Shown piece by piece: positions 21,851-23,943 of a DNA stretch of 23,943 nt. The translations under genes and the position numbers were made by a program. This stretch comes from Pseudomonadota bacterium (GTDB lineage: Bacteria > Pseudomonadota > Gammaproteobacteria > Steroidobacterales > Steroidobacteraceae): positions 1-23,943 of the forward strand of contig JAKCEJ010000003.1 in the NCBI GenBank assembly GCA_021838065.1, read 5' to 3'. The notes beneath the pieces are model-generated. The model did not search any database, was not told the DNA's origin, and worked only from the letters and a program-made list of their open reading frames with translations. Each line of letters starts with the position of its first letter. Position 1 is the stretch's first letter.

Positions 21851-22078
21851 CTCAGTCGCGCGCGGCAAAAAGACGCAGTCATATTGCGGTTTTATTGCAG
21901 TGATGAAAAAATGACCAGAGCGTTTCTTCCATATTCCTCAATGACTTACAGTGACATCGTCCAGCGACTTGACCAGTTTGAGAGCTAATTCACTCATTTG
22001 CCGACGGGGCGCCCGATCCTGTGCATAAGGCCCGCCGCGAGCCCCGCCGCTGGCCGCAAAAGCCATTGACATTTTGAT
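21851..22078. other. AT-rich intergenic tract between the DnaA boxes and hemW
   Basis: The segment from about 21870 to 22000 is far more AT-rich than the rest of the window (TTTTATTG, GATGAAAAAATGA, TTCCATATTCC). The only frame of note is a 25-codon plus-strand ORF (21911-21988; MTRAFLPYSSMTYSDIVQRL...), with no clear ribosome-binding site. No tRNA or other RNA gene is recognised. It also holds the downstream end of hemW; no T-run terminator is apparent. Confidence 0.4.
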
Positions 22079-23248
22079 TCATGCGGCGCTTTCCGGAGTT
22101 TCCGGCAGGAACTCCAACAGTACATCGTTGAGGAAGCGCCAGCCGAGGGGGCTGGCACGGTAGCGCCCGCCGTCCCGCACGATCAGCTCGCGGGCGATGA
22201 GGCGCTCGAGCGGCCGCGCCACCGCGTCCCACGCCAAGCCGGTCCGCCGGCTGAACAAGGACGGCTCGAAGCCCTCGCGCAGCCGCAGGGCATTGAGCAT
22301 GAATTCGAAGGGCAGCTGCCCGGCAGGCACCGCCCGGCGGTCCGCCGCCCCCTGCCGGGCGCCGGCCACATAGCGCCGGGGCTCGCGCGTCTGCGCAGTC
22401 CGCAGCACCTGAGCGTCCTGCGCGCGAGTGAGCTTGCCGTGCGCCCCCGCACCGATGCCGAGGTAATCCCCGAAGCGCCAGTAGTTGAGGTTGTGGCGGC
22501 ACCGACGCCCCGGGCGCGCGTAGGCCGATACCTCGTACTGTTCGAATCCTGCCTCGCCCAGGCGCTCGTGGCACGCGGCGAGCATGCGCTCGATCTCCTC
22601 TTCCTCGGGCAGCACCGGCGGGCAGCCCGCGAACTGCGTCCCCGGCTCGAGAGTCAGCTGGTAGTGCGACAGGTGTGCCGGCGCGAGCGCCAGGGCCGCC
22701 TCGATGTCCCGCGCGGCCCCGGCGGCATCCTGGCCGGGCAGGCCGTACATCAGATCGAGGTTGAAGTTCTCGAGCCCGGCGGCGTGCAACTCCTCGGCTG
22801 CGCGCCGCGTCTCGTGCGGCGAATGGATCCGGCCGAGGTCGGCGAGCCGACCCGCATCGAAACTCTGAGCGCCCAGCGAGACGCGCGTGACGCCGGCGGC
22901 GCGGTACTCGGCGAACCGTCCCCGCTCGATCGTGCCCGGATTGGCCTCCAACGTGACCTCGAGTCCCGCAACCAACCGCAGCCGCTCGCGCGCCTCGGTG
23001 AGCACCGCCTCGATGGCGCGAGGGGAAAACAGACTCGGCGTGCCGCCGCCGAGAAAGATGCCGACCACCTCGCGTCCGTTCACCTCGGCGGCCTGCGCCG
23101 CCAGGTCCGCGCGCAGCGCCGCGACGTACGCGTTTTCGTCGAGCTCACCGCGCAATGTGTACGAGTTGAAATCGCAGTACGGACACTTGCGCACGCACCA
23201 GGGGAAGTGCGCATACAGAGTGAGCGGGGGATTCTCGAGGTCGGTCAT
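22079..23248 (-). CDS. hemW: Radical SAM family heme chaperone HemW
   Basis: Heme-binding radical-SAM protein, long annotated as coproporphyrinogen III oxidase-like, now considered a chaperone that inserts heme into respiratory enzymes. 389 aa. The YAHFPWCVRKCPYCDFNSY segment carries CxxxCxxC (Cys18, Cys22, Cys25) in the CDFNS context typical of HemW, not the HemN CxxxCxxCxC form. GGGTPS (67-72), EANPGT, RVSLGAQSF, NLDLMYGLPGQ, YEVSAYARPGRRCRHNLNYW and GIGAGAHG follow in family order. ATG 23248. Elsewhere it often follows rph/rdgB; here it is separated by about 8 kb and divergent from gltA. Confidence 0.95.
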   Translation of the reverse strand: MTDLENPPLTLYAHFPWCVRKCPYCDFNSYTLRGELDENAYVAALRADLAAQAAEVNGREVVGIFLGGGTPSLFSPRAIEAVLTEARERLRLVAGLEVTLEANPGTIERGRFAEYRAAGVTRVSLGAQSFDAGRLADLGRIHSPHETRRAAEELHAAGLENFNLDLMYGLPGQDAAGAARDIEAALALAPAHLSHYQLTLEPGTQFAGCPPVLPEEEEIERMLAACHERLGEAGFEQYEVSAYARPGRRCRHNLNYWRFGDYLGIGAGAHGKLTRAQDAQVLRTAQTREPRRYVAGARQGAADRRAVPAGQLPFEFMLNALRLREGFEPSLFSRRTGLAWDAVARPLERLIARELIVRDGGRYRASPLGWRFLNDVLLEFLPETPESAA

Positions 23249-23379
23249 TGGCGCAGGGAAGCGGTGGGCAAGCGGCCGCAGCGTGGCTTATTTTCCGGGT
23301 TCCGGCGTCGCGCGCCAGCCGCGCGGTCGTCCGGCGGCCTCATTCTACCGGCTGGTAAGCTCAGCGCGGCATTTGTGCC

Positions 23380-23407
23380 TTGATTCGAAACGCGGACCGT
23401 GTAAACC
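23380..23407 (+). promoter_or_regulatory. Sigma-70 promoter candidate for gltA
   Basis: In the 236-nt gap between the divergent hemW and gltA starts, TTGATT (23380-23385; four of six -35 bases) and TAAACC (23402-23407) are spaced by 16 nt. The predicted leader is about 70 nt. Other weak combinations exist in this gap, and a hemW promoter was not identified. Confidence 0.35.
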
Positions 23408-23484
23408 TGCGGCCTCGTTCCCCCGCGACGCTCGAGATACCCCCGCTTGGGCGCCGACCGCTCAATAATGGAAGCGTCAAGCGA

Positions 23485-23943
23485 ATGACCCAGAAGACCT
23501 TCGAGCTCATCGATCAAGCCGCTGATCGCAAGGTGAGCCTGTCCGTTCGTCCGGGCACAATCGGCCCGTCCGTCGTCGACATCGCCAAGCTCAACAAAGA
23601 GCTCGGCGTGTTTACCTACGACCCGGGATTCGGCGTGACCGCCGCTACGGAAAGCCGCATCACCTACATCGACGGGGACGCCGGCGTGCTGCTGTACCGC
23701 GGCTATCCGGTAGAGCAGCTCGCGGAAAAGAGCACCTTCATGGAGGTGGCGTACCTGCTGCTGCACAGCGAGCTGCCCTCGCGCAAGCAGCTCGATGAGT
23801 TCATCGGCAGCATCCGTCATCACACGATGATCAACGAATCGCTGCTGCGCTTCTTCCACGGCTTCCACTACGACGCGCACCCGATGGCCATGGTGTCGGC
23901 GGTCATCGCCTCGATGTCCGCCTTCTACCACGACAGCATGGAC
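23485..23943 (+). CDS. gltA: Citrate synthase, N-terminal part (cut by window end)
   Basis: First TCA-cycle enzyme: condenses acetyl-CoA and oxaloacetate to citrate. 153 codons are visible from ATG 23485 and the frame is open to the end. Recognisable family segments of the type II (GltA) citrate synthases: VVDIAKLNKELGVFTYDPGF, the ESRITYIDGDAGVLLYRGYPVEQLAEKS block (strong signature), VAYLLLHSELPS, and FHGFHYDAHPMAMV at the end of the window. The catalytic His/Asp residues lie beyond the edge. An ATG at 23468 is out of frame. No gene overlaps it; hemW is divergent. Confidence 0.95.
   Translation, partial: MTQKTFELIDQAADRKVSLSVRPGTIGPSVVDIAKLNKELGVFTYDPGFGVTAATESRITYIDGDAGVLLYRGYPVEQLAEKSTFMEVAYLLLHSELPSRKQLDEFIGSIRHHTMINESLLRFFHGFHYDAHPMAMVSAVIASMSAFYHDSMD

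Noticed and set aside
21911..21988. 25-codon plus-strand ORF in the AT-rich gap before hemW
   Set aside because: Composition differs from the surroundings, but there is no ribosome-binding site and no family; the length is within chance for AT-rich DNA.
23245..23931. Long minus-strand frame antisense to gltA
   Set aside because: It is the mirror of citrate synthase coding sequence and shows only the His/Asp/Arg-rich pattern typical of high-GC antisense frames.

Overview
The window is a high-GC stretch (roughly two thirds G+C by eye) of a proteobacterial chromosome. The gene set points to Gammaproteobacteria: BioC plus BioH for pimeloyl-ACP synthesis, a SpoT-type (p)ppGpp enzyme next to rpoZ, recG and ridA, and the yicC / rph / rdgB / gmk neighbourhood. 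A Xanthomonadales/Nevskiales/Steroidobacterales-like organism is plausible, but this is inference and no species can be named. No tRNA, rRNA, CRISPR array or intact transposase was seen.

Layout. (1) Bases 1-1093, minus strand: the N-terminal part of cytochrome c oxidase subunit II (coxB), preceded by a DUF2244 membrane protein. (2) 1281-5922, minus: a compact biotin operon bioB-bioF-bioH-bioC-bioD. Every junction overlaps (bioB/bioF by 20 nt, the other three as ATGA), and a BirA-like inverted repeat lies just upstream. (3) 6045-7854, minus: dgkA, a zinc-ribbon/TM2 membrane protein and ubiA. (4) 7860-15690, minus: a housekeeping block, in transcription order a PP2C phosphatase, rph, rdgB-gmk, rpoZ, spoT, ridA, recG. 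rdgB and gmk are one continuous 412-codon reading frame, so a nucleotide-sanitising pyrophosphatase is apparently fused to guanylate kinase. (5) 15766-16629, plus: yicC, divergent from the phosphatase. (6) 16630-19846: a gene-poor stretch with an outer-membrane beta-barrel protein, a pRiA4b ORF-3-like protein and a decayed GGDEF (diguanylate cyclase) remnant, separated by long spacers. It looks like a decaying accessory patch. (7) 19847-21673: a DUF1614 membrane protein (plus) convergent with a TonB-like-anchored hypothetical protein (minus), then rpmE for ribosomal protein L31 (minus). (8) 21674-22078: a 405-nt intergenic region with a perfect inverted pair of DnaA-box sequences and an AT-rich tract. 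(9) 22079-23943: hemW (minus), divergent from the 5' part of citrate synthase (gltA, plus, cut by the window end).

How the genes fit together. The bio operon carries everything from malonyl-ACP methylation (BioC) and pimeloyl-ester cleavage (BioH) through KAPA (BioF), dethiobiotin (BioD) and biotin (BioB), except the aminotransferase BioA, which is not in the window. The central block combines guanine nucleotide metabolism (RdgB-Gmk), (p)ppGpp turnover (SpoT), the omega subunit that forms part of a ppGpp site on RNA polymerase (RpoZ), RNA trimming (Rph) and replication-fork repair (RecG). The most unusual items are the RdgB-Gmk fusion, the DnaA-box pair between rpmE and hemW, the BirA-like operator and the GGDEF relic.
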